Shown in pieces: positions 8,859 through 17,921 of a stretch of DNA of 64,000 bases. Below the pieces are notes generated by a model. The model was not told the DNA's origin and did no database searches. It saw nothing but the letters and a program-made list of their open reading frames with translations. The position numbers and the translations under genes are program-made. Location of the stretch: positions 434,001-498,000 of the forward strand of contig CANNCM010000001.1 in the NCBI GenBank assembly GCA_947503105.1, given 5' to 3'. This stretch comes from an uncultured Flavobacteriaceae bacterium (lineage in GTDB: Bacteria; Bacteroidota; Bacteroidia; Flavobacteriales; Flavobacteriaceae). How positions within the stretch are numbered: position 1 is the stretch's first letter; each line of letters begins with the position of its first letter.

Positions 8859-9863
8859 ATGGAAGAAAACGTGCAAACAATTGATATTAAATCTATAAAC
8901 GAAAAAATTGAAAAACAAAGTGCTTTTATTGACCTACTAACGTTAGAAATCAACAAAGTTATAGTGGGCCAAAAACATATGATAGAGCGGTTGCTTATTG
9001 GTCTTTTGGGTCAGGGGCACATATTGCTTGAAGGGGTGCCTGGATTGGCCAAGACACTAGCAATAAACACTTTATCGCAAGCCGTTTCTGGTAGCTTTAG
9101 TAGAATACAATTTACACCAGACTTACTTCCCGCTGATGTTGTTGGAACCCTTATATATAACATAAAAGCCAATGATTTCAATATCAAAAAAGGGCCTATT
9201 TTTGCTAATTTTGTTTTGGCAGATGAAATCAATCGAGCCCCTGCAAAAGTGCAATCGGCACTGCTTGAAGCAATGCAAGAAAAACAGGTAACTATTGGCG
9301 ATGAGACTTTTATTTTGGAAAAACCTTTCTTAGTCATGGCAACCCAAAACCCTGTAGAACAAGAAGGTACATACCCACTTCCCGAAGCACAAGTCGATCG
9401 TTTTATGTTGAAAACCGTAATCGATTATCCAAAATTAGAAGACGAACAGCAAATTGTCAGAGCCAACTTAAAGGGTGCTTTTGAGAGCGTTAAACCTGTT
9501 GTAAGTGTGAAACAAATTCTAGAGGCGCAAAAGGCTGTTCGTGAAGTCTATATGGACGAAAAAATTGAAAAATATATTCTTGATATTATCTTTGCCACTC
9601 GTTATCCAGAACGTTACAATCTGTCTGAAATAAAACCTCTAATTTCCTTTGGAGCATCGCCTCGAGGAAGCATCAATTTGGCTACTGCGGCAAAATGTTA
9701 TGCCTTTATAAAACGCCGTGGATATGTCATCCCAGAAGATGTACGGGCCGTTGTTTTGGATGTACTACGCCATCGTATAGGAATTACTTATGAAGCTGAG
9801 GCAGAAAATATTACCTCAGAAGATATTGTCCATAAAATTGTAAATGTTATTGAGGTTCCTTAA
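8859..9863 (+). CDS. MoxR-family AAA+ ATPase of the Bat operon
   Basis: This 334-residue MoxR ATPase has Walker A (GVPGLAKT, residues 59-66), Walker B (FVLADEIN, 118-125) and a sensor 1 segment in MATQNPVEQEGTYPLPEAQ. MoxR proteins act as chaperone-like ATPases that work with von Willebrand factor A (VWA) proteins. It is the first gene of a cluster that runs to about 17.85 kb and includes DUF58 and VWA partners. The organisation matches the Bat (Bacteroides aerotolerance) operon. The region upstream is AT-rich with no clear promoter box. Confidence 0.95.
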   Translation: MEENVQTIDIKSINEKIEKQSAFIDLLTLEINKVIVGQKHMIERLLIGLLGQGHILLEGVPGLAKTLAINTLSQAVSGSFSRIQFTPDLLPADVVGTLIYNIKANDFNIKKGPIFANFVLADEINRAPAKVQSALLEAMQEKQVTIGDETFILEKPFLVMATQNPVEQEGTYPLPEAQVDRFMLKTVIDYPKLEDEQQIVRANLKGAFESVKPVVSVKQILEAQKAVREVYMDEKIEKYILDIIFATRYPERYNLSEIKPLISFGASPRGSINLATAAKCYAFIKRRGYVIPEDVRAVVLDVLRHRIGITYEAEAENITSEDIVHKIVNVIEVP

Positions 9864-9916
9864 TGGAACTGAACTCAAATTTTTTCATTGCCTAAAAAAC
9901 CGCATTCAAAACACCA

Positions 9917-10783
9917 ATGGATACGAAAGAGCTCCTAAAAAAAGTACGTAAAATTGAAATCAAAACACGGCGTTTGTCCGATCATGTTTTTGGTGGAGAA
10001 TACCATTCAACTTTTAAAGGCCGAGGAATGACGTTTTCAGAAGTACGTCAATATCAATTTGGAGATGATGTTCGAAATATTGACTGGAATGTCACTGCTC
10101 GATACAACGAGCCCTACATTAAGGTTTTTGAAGAGGAGCGCGAGCTTACAATGATGCTTATGGTGGATGTCTCTGGCTCTGAAAATTTTGGAACTTATGG
10201 TCAGTTCAAAAGCGAATACATCACAGAAATCGCTGCAACACTAGCTTTTTCTGCAACACAAAACAATGATAAAATTGGCTTGATTTTGTTTTCGGGCGAG
10301 GTTGAACTTTATATTCCACCCAAAAAAGGACGCTCTCATGTGCTGCGTATTATTAGAGAACTCCTAGAGTTCAAGCCTCAAAACAAGCAAACACATATTG
10401 CAGAGGCGCTCAAATTTCTATCCAACGTTATGAAAAAGAAAGCCATTGTTTTTGTGCTTTCTGATTTCATCGACAAAGAGTATCAACACAACTTAAAAAT
10501 TGCCTCTGGAAAACATGACATTACTGGCATCAGAATTTATGACAAAAATGAAGTAGAACTACCAAATCTAGGAGTTGTTCAAATGGTAGATCAAGAAACA
10601 GGACTTTCGTCATTAATCAACACCAGTTCTAAAAAAATTAGAGATCATTATGCAACGAATTATCGCGCACAAGTAAATTACTTTAAGGACAGTTGCAAAA
10701 AAGCTGGAGCAGGATATATAGATTGCAGACTAGACGAAAGTTATGTAAAAAAATTATTGGGTTATTTCAAACAAAGAGCATAA
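9917..10783 (+). CDS. DUF58 domain protein (VWA-like) of the Bat operon
   Basis: The 288-residue protein carries a DUF58 region with the diagnostic GRGMTFSEVRQYQFGDDVRNIDWN stretch near residues 35-58, given here only by its ends. A VWA-like metal-ion site with DVSGS follows at residues 84-88. It lacks obvious transmembrane segments. DUF58 proteins are regularly encoded next to MoxR ATPases and are thought to be their partners. It is separated from moxR by 53 bp and from the next gene by 9 bp. Confidence 0.94.
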   Translation: MDTKELLKKVRKIEIKTRRLSDHVFGGEYHSTFKGRGMTFSEVRQYQFGDDVRNIDWNVTARYNEPYIKVFEEERELTMMLMVDVSGSENFGTYGQFKSEYITEIAATLAFSATQNNDKIGLILFSGEVELYIPPKKGRSHVLRIIRELLEFKPQNKQTHIAEALKFLSNVMKKKAIVFVLSDFIDKEYQHNLKIASGKHDITGIRIYDKNEVELPNLGVVQMVDQETGLSSLINTSSKKIRDHYATNYRAQVNYFKDSCKKAGAGYIDCRLDESYVKKLLGYFKQRA

Positions 10784-10792
10784 ATCTTTTCA

Positions 10793-12454
10793 ATGAAAAT
10801 AAACACACAACATATCAAATTATTTCTAAAAAGGTTTACTTTTTTAATTGGGGTTTTACTTTCATTTATTGGGCATACACAACTTAAAACTTCTGTTGAT
10901 TCCACCTCCATTAAAATTGGAGAAGAGGTGCTGTACACTATTGAAGCCGAAATTGATAGCACAGCAGTTGTGATTTTTCCTGAAGGACAAACATTTCAAC
11001 CCATGGAAGTCATTGAAAGTTACCCTGTTGACACGGTTTTATATGATATTCGTCGAAAACTTATAAAAACGTATGGCCTTACACAATTTGATTCTGGTGC
11101 TTTTACCATCCCCCGTCAAAAAGTTTTAGTTGGAGACAAAACATTGTATTCGGATTCTATTCAAATAAAGGTTCGACCAGTGATTGTCGATACTACAAAA
11201 CAAAAATTATTTGATATTAAACCTATAATCACTGTTGAAAAACAACCATCAGTTTGGGAAAAATTTTGGTGGTTATTTATCCTCATCATTGCGATAGTTT
11301 GTAGTGGGTTGTGGTGGTTCTTTTTTCGAAAAAAGCCCTTAACAGAGGAAGAGATTATTGCAGCTTTACCCCCTTACAAACAAGCAAAATTGGCCCTACG
11401 CAAACTTGATGAGAATAGTTATTTTGAAAACGAAAAAATTAAAGAATTCTATTCCGATCTTACATTTATTTTGCGAAAATACCTCAACGAAAAGGTGTAT
11501 GATCAGTCGCTTGAAAGCACAACAGAAGAGCTTGTAGCAAGGCTAAATATGCTTAAAGACTCTAAAGAAATTTCACTCCAAAAAGTAACCATTGAGAATA
11601 TTCAAGAAACTCTAAAGCGAGCTGATCTGGTGAAGTTTGCAAAGTCCACTCCTGATTTTGAAATTGCACGAATGGACAAGCAAATCATTGACAAAGAAAT
11701 TGATCATGTTAAAGAAGGTTTGCCAGAGCCCACAGAGGAGGAATTATTAAAAGATTTAGAATATCAAAAAGAATTTGAAAAAAAGGAAAAAAGAAAAAAA
11801 ATAAGACTGTTAGGGCTTTGTATAGTTGGTACTTTAATTGCTTTATATGTTGGTTTTGGCATACGTTCTGGGTTTACAACAGCCAAAGACACACTCTTGC
11901 GCCACCCAAGTAAGTTGCTTTTAGAACATAATGATTGGGTGACTAGCGAATACGGTGCTCCCGGAATTATTGTACAAACCCCCGAAGTTTTGGAGCGACA
12001 AATTCCCGCAAAAAAGGATACGATCAGTTCAAAATTCAAAACCAAAATTTTCAGTTTTAAGAACTCTAAAGTTCCGTTAGAAATTACAGTTAAAAGTTCT
12101 GTTTTGAGCTCAGATGATCCCGCGGCTCAGCCACCATCAGAACCCATAGATCTTGTTGGTATAGCCAATAGGGAGCTTACTTTACTTGAGAAAAAAGGAG
12201 CTGTCAACATTATTCCAAGAACGGAACAATTTATTACTCCCAATGGACAAGAGGGGTTAAAAACGTATGGCACAACAACACTAAATTTTGAGACTGGAGA
12301 ATTTGCAGAAGGCAACTTTATAATACTTGGTTTTTCTACACCAAAAGTACTTCAGCAATTAGTGTTAGTTTGGAAATCAGACGATATTTATGCCAAAGAC
12401 ATGGCAGATCGCATTATAAATTCTGTTGAATTGATAAAAGAAAATCAAGAGTGA
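10793..12454 (+). CDS. Bat-operon membrane protein, BatD-like N-terminal domain
   Basis: The 553-residue protein has a signal-like N terminus (about residues 13-29), an extracytoplasmic beta-rich domain, a transmembrane helix near 158-176 (WWLFILIIAIVCSGLWW), a cytoplasmic helical stretch, a second helix near 338-358 and a C-terminal domain of about 190 residues. It is placed between DUF58 and batA, where Bacteroidota Bat operons often carry an extra gene. The first part resembles BatD or DUF4381-like proteins in layout. The C-terminal domain is unassigned. The stop codon overlaps the start of batA (TGATG). Function probably envelope-related and linked to the Bat complex; this is inference from position. 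Confidence 0.72.
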   Translation: MKINTQHIKLFLKRFTFLIGVLLSFIGHTQLKTSVDSTSIKIGEEVLYTIEAEIDSTAVVIFPEGQTFQPMEVIESYPVDTVLYDIRRKLIKTYGLTQFDSGAFTIPRQKVLVGDKTLYSDSIQIKVRPVIVDTTKQKLFDIKPIITVEKQPSVWEKFWWLFILIIAIVCSGLWWFFFRKKPLTEEEIIAALPPYKQAKLALRKLDENSYFENEKIKEFYSDLTFILRKYLNEKVYDQSLESTTEELVARLNMLKDSKEISLQKVTIENIQETLKRADLVKFAKSTPDFEIARMDKQIIDKEIDHVKEGLPEPTEEELLKDLEYQKEFEKKEKRKKIRLLGLCIVGTLIALYVGFGIRSGFTTAKDTLLRHPSKLLLEHNDWVTSEYGAPGIIVQTPEVLERQIPAKKDTISSKFKTKIFSFKNSKVPLEITVKSSVLSSDDPAAQPPSEPIDLVGIANRELTLLEKKGAVNIIPRTEQFITPNGQEGLKTYGTTTLNFETGEFAEGNFIILGFSTPKVLQQLVLVWKSDDIYAKDMADRIINSVELIKENQE

Positions 12455-13455
12455 TGCTAGAAGGAATAGAATTTACACATAAAGAATTGCTTTGGTTGCT
12501 TTTGGTAATCCCCGCTCTTTTACTTTGGTACATTACAAAACACAAAAAGCAAACCGCTACTTTAGAAATTTCGAACAGCAACGGTCTCGTAAAAGGGAAT
12601 CAAATTTGGTCTATTTTAAAACACAGTTTGTTTGTGATGAGAGCATTGGCACTCGCGCTTATTGTTGTTGCGATGGCAAGACCTCAAACCGTAGATGTTT
12701 CTACAAAAACAAAAACAACGCGAGGGATTGATATTGTAATGGCCATTGACGTCTCGGCAAGTATGCTGGCCAAAGATTTGAAACCCAACAGATTAGAGGC
12801 ATTAAAAAAAGTGGCAAGTAAATTTATTACAAGACGTCCCAACGATAGAATTGGACTGGTTGAATATGCTGGAGAAAGTTATACGAGAACACCTGTTACA
12901 AGCGATAAAGGTATTATTCTAAAATCTTTAAGAGAAATAAAATACAATACCATTATTACTGGAGGAACTGCCATTGGTATGGGACTTGCTACAGCAGTGA
13001 ATCGTTTAAAAGAAAGCAAGGCCAAAAGTAAGATTATCATTTTACTCACCGATGGCGTCAATAACTCTGGGTTTATCGATCCTCAAACGGCCAGTGAACT
13101 TGCTGTAGAGTATGGCATAAAAACATACACCATTGGGCTGGGAACCAATGGAATGGCACTTTCGCCTGTGGCAATAAATAATGGAAAATTTCAATACTCT
13201 AGAATTCAAGTTGAAATTGATGAAAAGTTGTTAAAAGAAATAGCCACCGAGACTGGTGGAAAATATTTTCGAGCGACAAATAACAAAAAACTAGAAGACA
13301 TCTATGCTGAAATAGATCAGCTAGAAAAAACTGAAATAGAAGAGTTTAAATATTATAATTATGAAGAAAAATTCCGACCGCTGGTCCTTGTGGCATTAGG
13401 TTTGTTGGTTTTAGAATTTTTGCTTCGACACACACTTTTAAGGAGTTTTATATAA
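12454..13455 (+). CDS. batA: BatA, VWA-domain membrane protein
   Basis: BatA has two N-terminal membrane helices (about residues 11-28 and 58-76), a VWA domain with a complete metal-ion-dependent adhesion motif DVSAS (Asp99, Ser101, Ser103), and a C-terminal membrane helix near residues 310-330. BatA and BatB are thought to face the periplasm and work with MoxR. An in-frame GTG at 12451 is possible but I prefer ATG 12454, which overlaps the previous stop codon. batB begins two bases after the stop. Confidence 0.9.
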   Translation: MLEGIEFTHKELLWLLLVIPALLLWYITKHKKQTATLEISNSNGLVKGNQIWSILKHSLFVMRALALALIVVAMARPQTVDVSTKTKTTRGIDIVMAIDVSASMLAKDLKPNRLEALKKVASKFITRRPNDRIGLVEYAGESYTRTPVTSDKGIILKSLREIKYNTIITGGTAIGMGLATAVNRLKESKAKSKIIILLTDGVNNSGFIDPQTASELAVEYGIKTYTIGLGTNGMALSPVAINNGKFQYSRIQVEIDEKLLKEIATETGGKYFRATNNKKLEDIYAEIDQLEKTEIEEFKYYNYEEKFRPLVLVALGLLVLEFLLRHTLLRSFI

Positions 13456-13457
13456 TT

Positions 13458-14495
13458 ATGTTTCAATTAGAAGAAGATATATGGTTTTGGCTTTTACTCA
13501 TCCTTTTGGGAATGCTTCTTGTCTTCCTTTGGACACAGTTATGGAAAAAAAGAACAAAGCGTAAATTTTCGGATTTAACCCTCTTAGAGCGCCTTAGTCC
13601 AGACCAATCGGCGTTCAAATCTGTTTTAAAATTTATTACACTCTCGCTTAGTTTTATATGCTTGATAATCGCATTGGTCAATCCAAAAATTGGAACGTCT
13701 TTACAAACGGTAAAAAGAGAGGGTGTCGATATTGTTTTTGCGATAGATGTTTCAAAAAGTATGCTAGCCGAAGATATTGCTCCCAGTAGATTAGAAAAAG
13801 CAAAACAACTAACGACACAAATCATCAATAACCTTGTAAGTGACAGAGTTGGAATTATTGCATATGCCGCAAAAGCGGTTCCGCAACTTCCCATCACAAC
13901 GGATTATTCTTCTGCAAAAATGTTCTTACAGAACCTAAATACAGATATGCTTTCTTCTCAAGGAACTGCCATTGATGAAGCCATACAATTATCGAGAAGC
14001 TACTACAATGATGAAGAGCAGACAAATCGTGTGTTAGTCATAATTTCTGATGGAGAGGACCACAACGATTTGAGTCTAGAAGTGGCGGAAGCCGCCGCAG
14101 AAGAAGGGATAAAGATTTTTACCATAGGCGTAGGCACAGAAAAGGGAGGTCCCATTCCGCTTAAGAGAAATGGCATCGTTATGAGTTATAAAAAAGACCA
14201 AAATGGTGCCACTGTAATTACAAAATTAAACACAAATACTCTTTCTGAAATCGCAAAAGAGGCAAATGGTACGTATGTTGATGGTAAAAACACCAACGAT
14301 GTTATAGAAACTATTGGCGATATTTTAAATAAAATGGATAAAAAAGAATTTGAAGCGAAAGAGTTTGCAGAATTTGAAGATCAATTTCAGTGGTTTTTGG
14401 GATTAGGACTTTTCTTTTTAATTTTGGACATCCTATTTCTAGAACGTAAAACAGCTTGGCTAAAACGCCTAAACTTGTTTAATGAAAACCTATGA
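13458..14495 (+). CDS. batB: BatB, VWA-domain membrane protein
   Basis: The 345-residue protein has the same plan as BatA: membrane helices near residues 8-27 and 58-74, a VWA domain with DVSKS (Asp97, Ser99, Ser101), and a C-terminal helix near 310-328. The two proteins look like an ancient duplication. The end overlaps the start of batC by 4 bp. In Bacteroides fragilis the Bat proteins are associated with aerotolerance; in Leptospira they have been linked to oxidative stress. Neither has been shown here. Confidence 0.9.
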   Translation: MFQLEEDIWFWLLLILLGMLLVFLWTQLWKKRTKRKFSDLTLLERLSPDQSAFKSVLKFITLSLSFICLIIALVNPKIGTSLQTVKREGVDIVFAIDVSKSMLAEDIAPSRLEKAKQLTTQIINNLVSDRVGIIAYAAKAVPQLPITTDYSSAKMFLQNLNTDMLSSQGTAIDEAIQLSRSYYNDEEQTNRVLVIISDGEDHNDLSLEVAEAAAEEGIKIFTIGVGTEKGGPIPLKRNGIVMSYKKDQNGATVITKLNTNTLSEIAKEANGTYVDGKNTNDVIETIGDILNKMDKKEFEAKEFAEFEDQFQWFLGLGLFFLILDILFLERKTAWLKRLNLFNENL

Positions 14496-15340
14496 TGATA
14501 AGCACACAAAAAAATAAACATTACTATCCTATTGAGCCGTACACCATTGTGTTTTTACTGCTCTTATCGGTGTTTGGCAACTTGTTATTTGCACAAGAAA
14601 TCGATGAGCTTCAGACAGCATCTGATGCGCTTGTTTACGAAGGGAATATCGCTTCAAAAGATAATTTTATAGAAGCTGAAAAATATTACAGAAAAGCAAT
14701 TTCAAAAAAAGCAACAAACGCAAAAAGTGCCTACAATCTTGGTAACGCGTATTACAATTCTGAGCTCTATGACGAAGCGCTTTTTAAACTTGTTGAAGCT
14801 ACAAAAAATGCAACTAAAGAAGAAAAACACCGCGCATTTCATAATATCGGAAACACCTTAATGCAAACTAAAAAATGTAAAGAGGCCGTTGAGGCCTATA
14901 AAAATGCATTAAGAAATAAGCCTTCGGACGAAGAGAGTCGTTATAATTTGGCGCTAGCCAAAGAATGCGCCAAAGAACAAGGCGGTGGCGAGGGAGAAGA
15001 CGAGAAAAAAGACAAAGATAAGGACGAGAACAAAAAGGACGACCAAAAGGAAGATAGCGACAAGCAACAAGATAAAAACGAGCAAAATAAAGAGCAAAAC
15101 GGAGACGATAAAGAAGAAAAAGAAGGGTCCGATAAAAAGGATAATAATGGAAAGCCAAAAGACGAAAAAGGGGACCAAAAAAATCCACAGAAAAAAAATG
15201 AAAATCAACAAGGAAAGCTCTCTCCTCAGCAAGTCAAAAACCTGCTTGAAGCCATGAACAATGAAGAAAAGAAAGTTCAAGAAAAAATGAATGCTTCTAA
15301 AATTAAGGGGGTAAAAATAAAAACGGATAAAGATTGGTAG
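14492..15340 (+). CDS. batC: BatC, TPR protein with long acidic-basic low-complexity tail
   Basis: The 282-residue protein has an N-terminal membrane segment (about residues 17-34) and two to three tetratricopeptide repeats (about 49-155, e.g. AKSAYNLGNAYYNSELYDEAL). A low-complexity tract of Lys, Asp, Glu, Gln and Asn follows at about 160-245. The gene start overlaps the batB stop by 4 bp. The tract makes long spurious frames on both strands, which I ignore. Such a tail is usual for BatC. It probably scaffolds contacts among Bat proteins, but its role is not known. Confidence 0.88.
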   Translation: MMISTQKNKHYYPIEPYTIVFLLLLSVFGNLLFAQEIDELQTASDALVYEGNIASKDNFIEAEKYYRKAISKKATNAKSAYNLGNAYYNSELYDEALFKLVEATKNATKEEKHRAFHNIGNTLMQTKKCKEAVEAYKNALRNKPSDEESRYNLALAKECAKEQGGGEGEDEKKDKDKDENKKDDQKEDSDKQQDKNEQNKEQNGDDKEEKEGSDKKDNNGKPKDEKGDQKNPQKKNENQQGKLSPQQVKNLLEAMNNEEKKVQEKMNASKIKGVKIKTDKDW

Positions 15341-15343
15341 TGT

Positions 15344-17104
15344 ATGAAGTTAAAATCGCTTTTATTAATTATTTTTCTTTCAAGTTTTGCAGTTGCTCAA
15401 GTCAAGTTCGAGGCGAAAGCAAGTAAAACTCAACTTGGTGTGAATGAGCGGTTACGGATAGATTTCACTATGAACGAAGATGGTGATAATTTTACTCCAC
15501 CTAGTTTTGAGAACTTCAAAGTTGTTGGAGGACCTAGTCAATCCATTAACAACTCTTGGATTAATGGTGTCCGTTCTTTCTCAAAAAGCTATACCTATTT
15601 CTTATCTCCAACAAAAAGAGGGACGTTTAGTATTGGGCAATCAAGTATAGAAATTGATGGCGAGGTGTATAAAACATCTCCGATAAAAATTACCGTTACC
15701 GCTGCGGTTGATATCCCAAAAGATCCAAATGATCCCAATTATATCGCCTCAGAAAGTATCCACTTGGTTGCTGAAGTTTCAACAACAAACCCCTATTTAA
15801 ATGAGCCTGTTAGTGTTGTATATAAACTTTATGTTGCAGAAAATACTGGGGTAAGAAATTGGTCTGAGTTGGACAGCCCCCGTTACAACGATTTTTGGAG
15901 TCAAAACATTGACGTTAAAGGACAGCAAGTCAAAGAAGGAAAATATAAAGGAGAAAATTATCGTTATGTTGTTCTGAAAAAGACGGTGCTTTATCCACAA
16001 AAGACGGGAAAATTAAATATAGAACCTCTTTCGTTGGACGTGAGTGTTGAAGTCCCTTCAAAAAGAAGAGATGTCTTTGGACGATTGATGATGACCACTA
16101 CAAATCGTATTGTAACTGCTGGTAAAAGGACAATAAATGTAAAGCCACTTCCTAGCAGTGGAAGGCCAAATGATTTTTCTGGCGCTGTAGGAAATTTTGA
16201 GTTCAATATGATGTCAAACAAAAGTACTTTGAAAGCCACAGAAGCTTTCGAATTGAAACTTGAAGTCTCAGGAAAAGGTAACTTAAAGTTATTTAAACTC
16301 CCAAAACCCAACCTCCCTAGCGCTCTTGAGGTCTATGAGCCTGAGCATTCTGAAAAAGTTTCTACAACTCTTTCTGGAATGAGGGGCAGCATTTCCGACA
16401 CTTATACTGTTGTTCCAAATACACAAGGGCAGTATCCAATTCCAACAGTCACATTTTCTTATTTTGATTTAAACACAGAGACATACAAAACACTTTCCTC
16501 TAATGAGTTGGTCGTTTCGGTAACTGGTGGGCCTAAATCAAACTCCAATGAAAATTCGCCTTTTGAAGGTGTGCAAAAAACAAGTGTAACTGCATTATCC
16601 AATCAATTTTCATCATTTAAGTCTAATGGTCATTTGGAGCCAATAGCCAAAAATCCATTTTATAATACCTCGCTCTTTTGGTGGTTGTTTTTAGGGCCTT
16701 TGATCTTGATCCCTATGGTTATTCTTTTGACTAGAAAACTTAGTCAAAGAGCCATGGATATTGAAGGAAATAAAACGAGGAAATCAAATAAACTTGCTCG
16801 AAAATACTTGAGTGCTGCAAAAAAAACAATCGGCAAAAAAGACGCATTTTATGTGGCGTTAGAGAAAGCTTTACACAATTATCTTAAATCTAAATTAAAG
16901 ATAGAAACGAGTGATTTTAGGAAAGAAAAAATCAGTATTCTTTTATCTCAAAAAGAAGTTCAAAAAGAGCCCATTTCTCAATTTTTAGAAGTGCTAGAGT
17001 CTTGTGAACTCGCGCGATATACTCCGCTAGAGGTTGCAGACATGGAGCGTGATTATCAAAAAGCCGCTGAGGTTATTAATGCACTTGACAAACAATTAAA
17101 ATAA
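15344..17104 (+). CDS. batD: BatD, periplasmic beta-domain protein with C-terminal membrane helix
   Basis: BatD (586 residues) starts with a signal peptide (residues 1-18, cleaved after FAVAQ by appearance) followed by repeated immunoglobulin-like beta domains. A transmembrane helix lies at about 440-462 (WWLFLGPLILIPMVILL) and a cytoplasmic helical domain at the C terminus. BatD is the usual large member of Bat operons. The gene is 3 bp downstream of batC and 1 bp before batE, so all three are almost certainly one transcript. Confidence 0.9.
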   Translation: MKLKSLLLIIFLSSFAVAQVKFEAKASKTQLGVNERLRIDFTMNEDGDNFTPPSFENFKVVGGPSQSINNSWINGVRSFSKSYTYFLSPTKRGTFSIGQSSIEIDGEVYKTSPIKITVTAAVDIPKDPNDPNYIASESIHLVAEVSTTNPYLNEPVSVVYKLYVAENTGVRNWSELDSPRYNDFWSQNIDVKGQQVKEGKYKGENYRYVVLKKTVLYPQKTGKLNIEPLSLDVSVEVPSKRRDVFGRLMMTTTNRIVTAGKRTINVKPLPSSGRPNDFSGAVGNFEFNMMSNKSTLKATEAFELKLEVSGKGNLKLFKLPKPNLPSALEVYEPEHSEKVSTTLSGMRGSISDTYTVVPNTQGQYPIPTVTFSYFDLNTETYKTLSSNELVVSVTGGPKSNSNENSPFEGVQKTSVTALSNQFSSFKSNGHLEPIAKNPFYNTSLFWWLFLGPLILIPMVILLTRKLSQRAMDIEGNKTRKSNKLARKYLSAAKKTIGKKDAFYVALEKALHNYLKSKLKIETSDFRKEKISILLSQKEVQKEPISQFLEVLESCELARYTPLEVADMERDYQKAAEVINALDKQLK

Positions 17105-17105
17105 T

Positions 17106-17855
17106 ATGAAAAACGTAATTCTTCTTTTCTTTTGGTGGATTGCAACACTTGGTTATTCTCAAGGAAACTTACAATTTGATGAAGCCAACGCCTTGTACAA
17201 TAATGGAAAATATGAAGCTGCAATTACGATTTATGAAAAAATACTAGAAAGCAACCTACACTCAAGCGCATTGTATTTTAATATGGGCAATTGCTATTAT
17301 AAATTAAATAAGATTGCTCCTAGTATTTATCATTATGAAAAAGCGCTAAAATTGTCTCCAAATGATAAAGAGATTCAGAACAACTTGAATTTTGCACAGC
17401 AAATGACCATTGATCAATTTGATGCCATTCCAGAACTGGAAACCTCCAAATTTATCAACAAAACGGCAAATACATTTAGTGTGGATGGCTGGGCTATCTT
17501 GTGTGTTCTACTCATGTGTGTTTTTGTCGGCTTTTTTATTGCTTATTATCTTTCCAACAACACCAAAACAAAAAGAATCTTTTTTGTAATGTCTATTGTA
17601 TCTTTTTTAATTCTCATTTTTACTTTTGTTTTACTCAATAAAAAAATTGACTTAGACAATGAGCGTTTTGGCATTATTTATCAGCAAGAAATTAATATAA
17701 AAACTGAGCCCAACCTCAGAAGTGAAACCGCTTTTGTTTTGCATGAAGGCACAAAAGTTCAAATTATAGAATCATACAAAAACACCTGGTCAAAAATTAA
17801 ACTCATAGATGGGAATATCGGGTGGATTTCTAACAATGCTCTCAAAGAGTTCTAA
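17106..17855 (+). CDS. batE: BatE, TPR and SH3-like protein
   Basis: The 249-residue protein has a signal-like N terminus, two TPR units (about residues 22-95, ending LNFAQQM), two membrane helices (about 132-152 and 162-182) and a C-terminal bacterial SH3-like domain (EINIKTEPNLRSETAFVLHEGTK and onward, shown only by its start). SH3b domains bind peptidoglycan or peptides. It is the last gene of the Bat operon; no clear hairpin terminator follows it in the 66-bp gap. Confidence 0.85.
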   Translation: MKNVILLFFWWIATLGYSQGNLQFDEANALYNNGKYEAAITIYEKILESNLHSSALYFNMGNCYYKLNKIAPSIYHYEKALKLSPNDKEIQNNLNFAQQMTIDQFDAIPELETSKFINKTANTFSVDGWAILCVLLMCVFVGFFIAYYLSNNTKTKRIFFVMSIVSFLILIFTFVLLNKKIDLDNERFGIIYQQEINIKTEPNLRSETAFVLHEGTKVQIIESYKNTWSKIKLIDGNIGWISNNALKEF

Positions 17856-17921
17856 CTTTATTACCATAATATATGTAACATTTTTTAATTCCTTTTAATA
17901 TGCCCTAAACCTCTACAAATC

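Noticed and set aside
14868-15280. Long minus-strand frames over batC
   Set aside because: They arise from the low-complexity charged tract read in reverse and have no start context or homology-like features.
15991-15999. DnaA-box-like TTATCCACA in batD
   Set aside because: It is a single site in a coding region with no cluster. A similar one occurs near 31210 in the SPFH gene. No oriC is indicated in the window.
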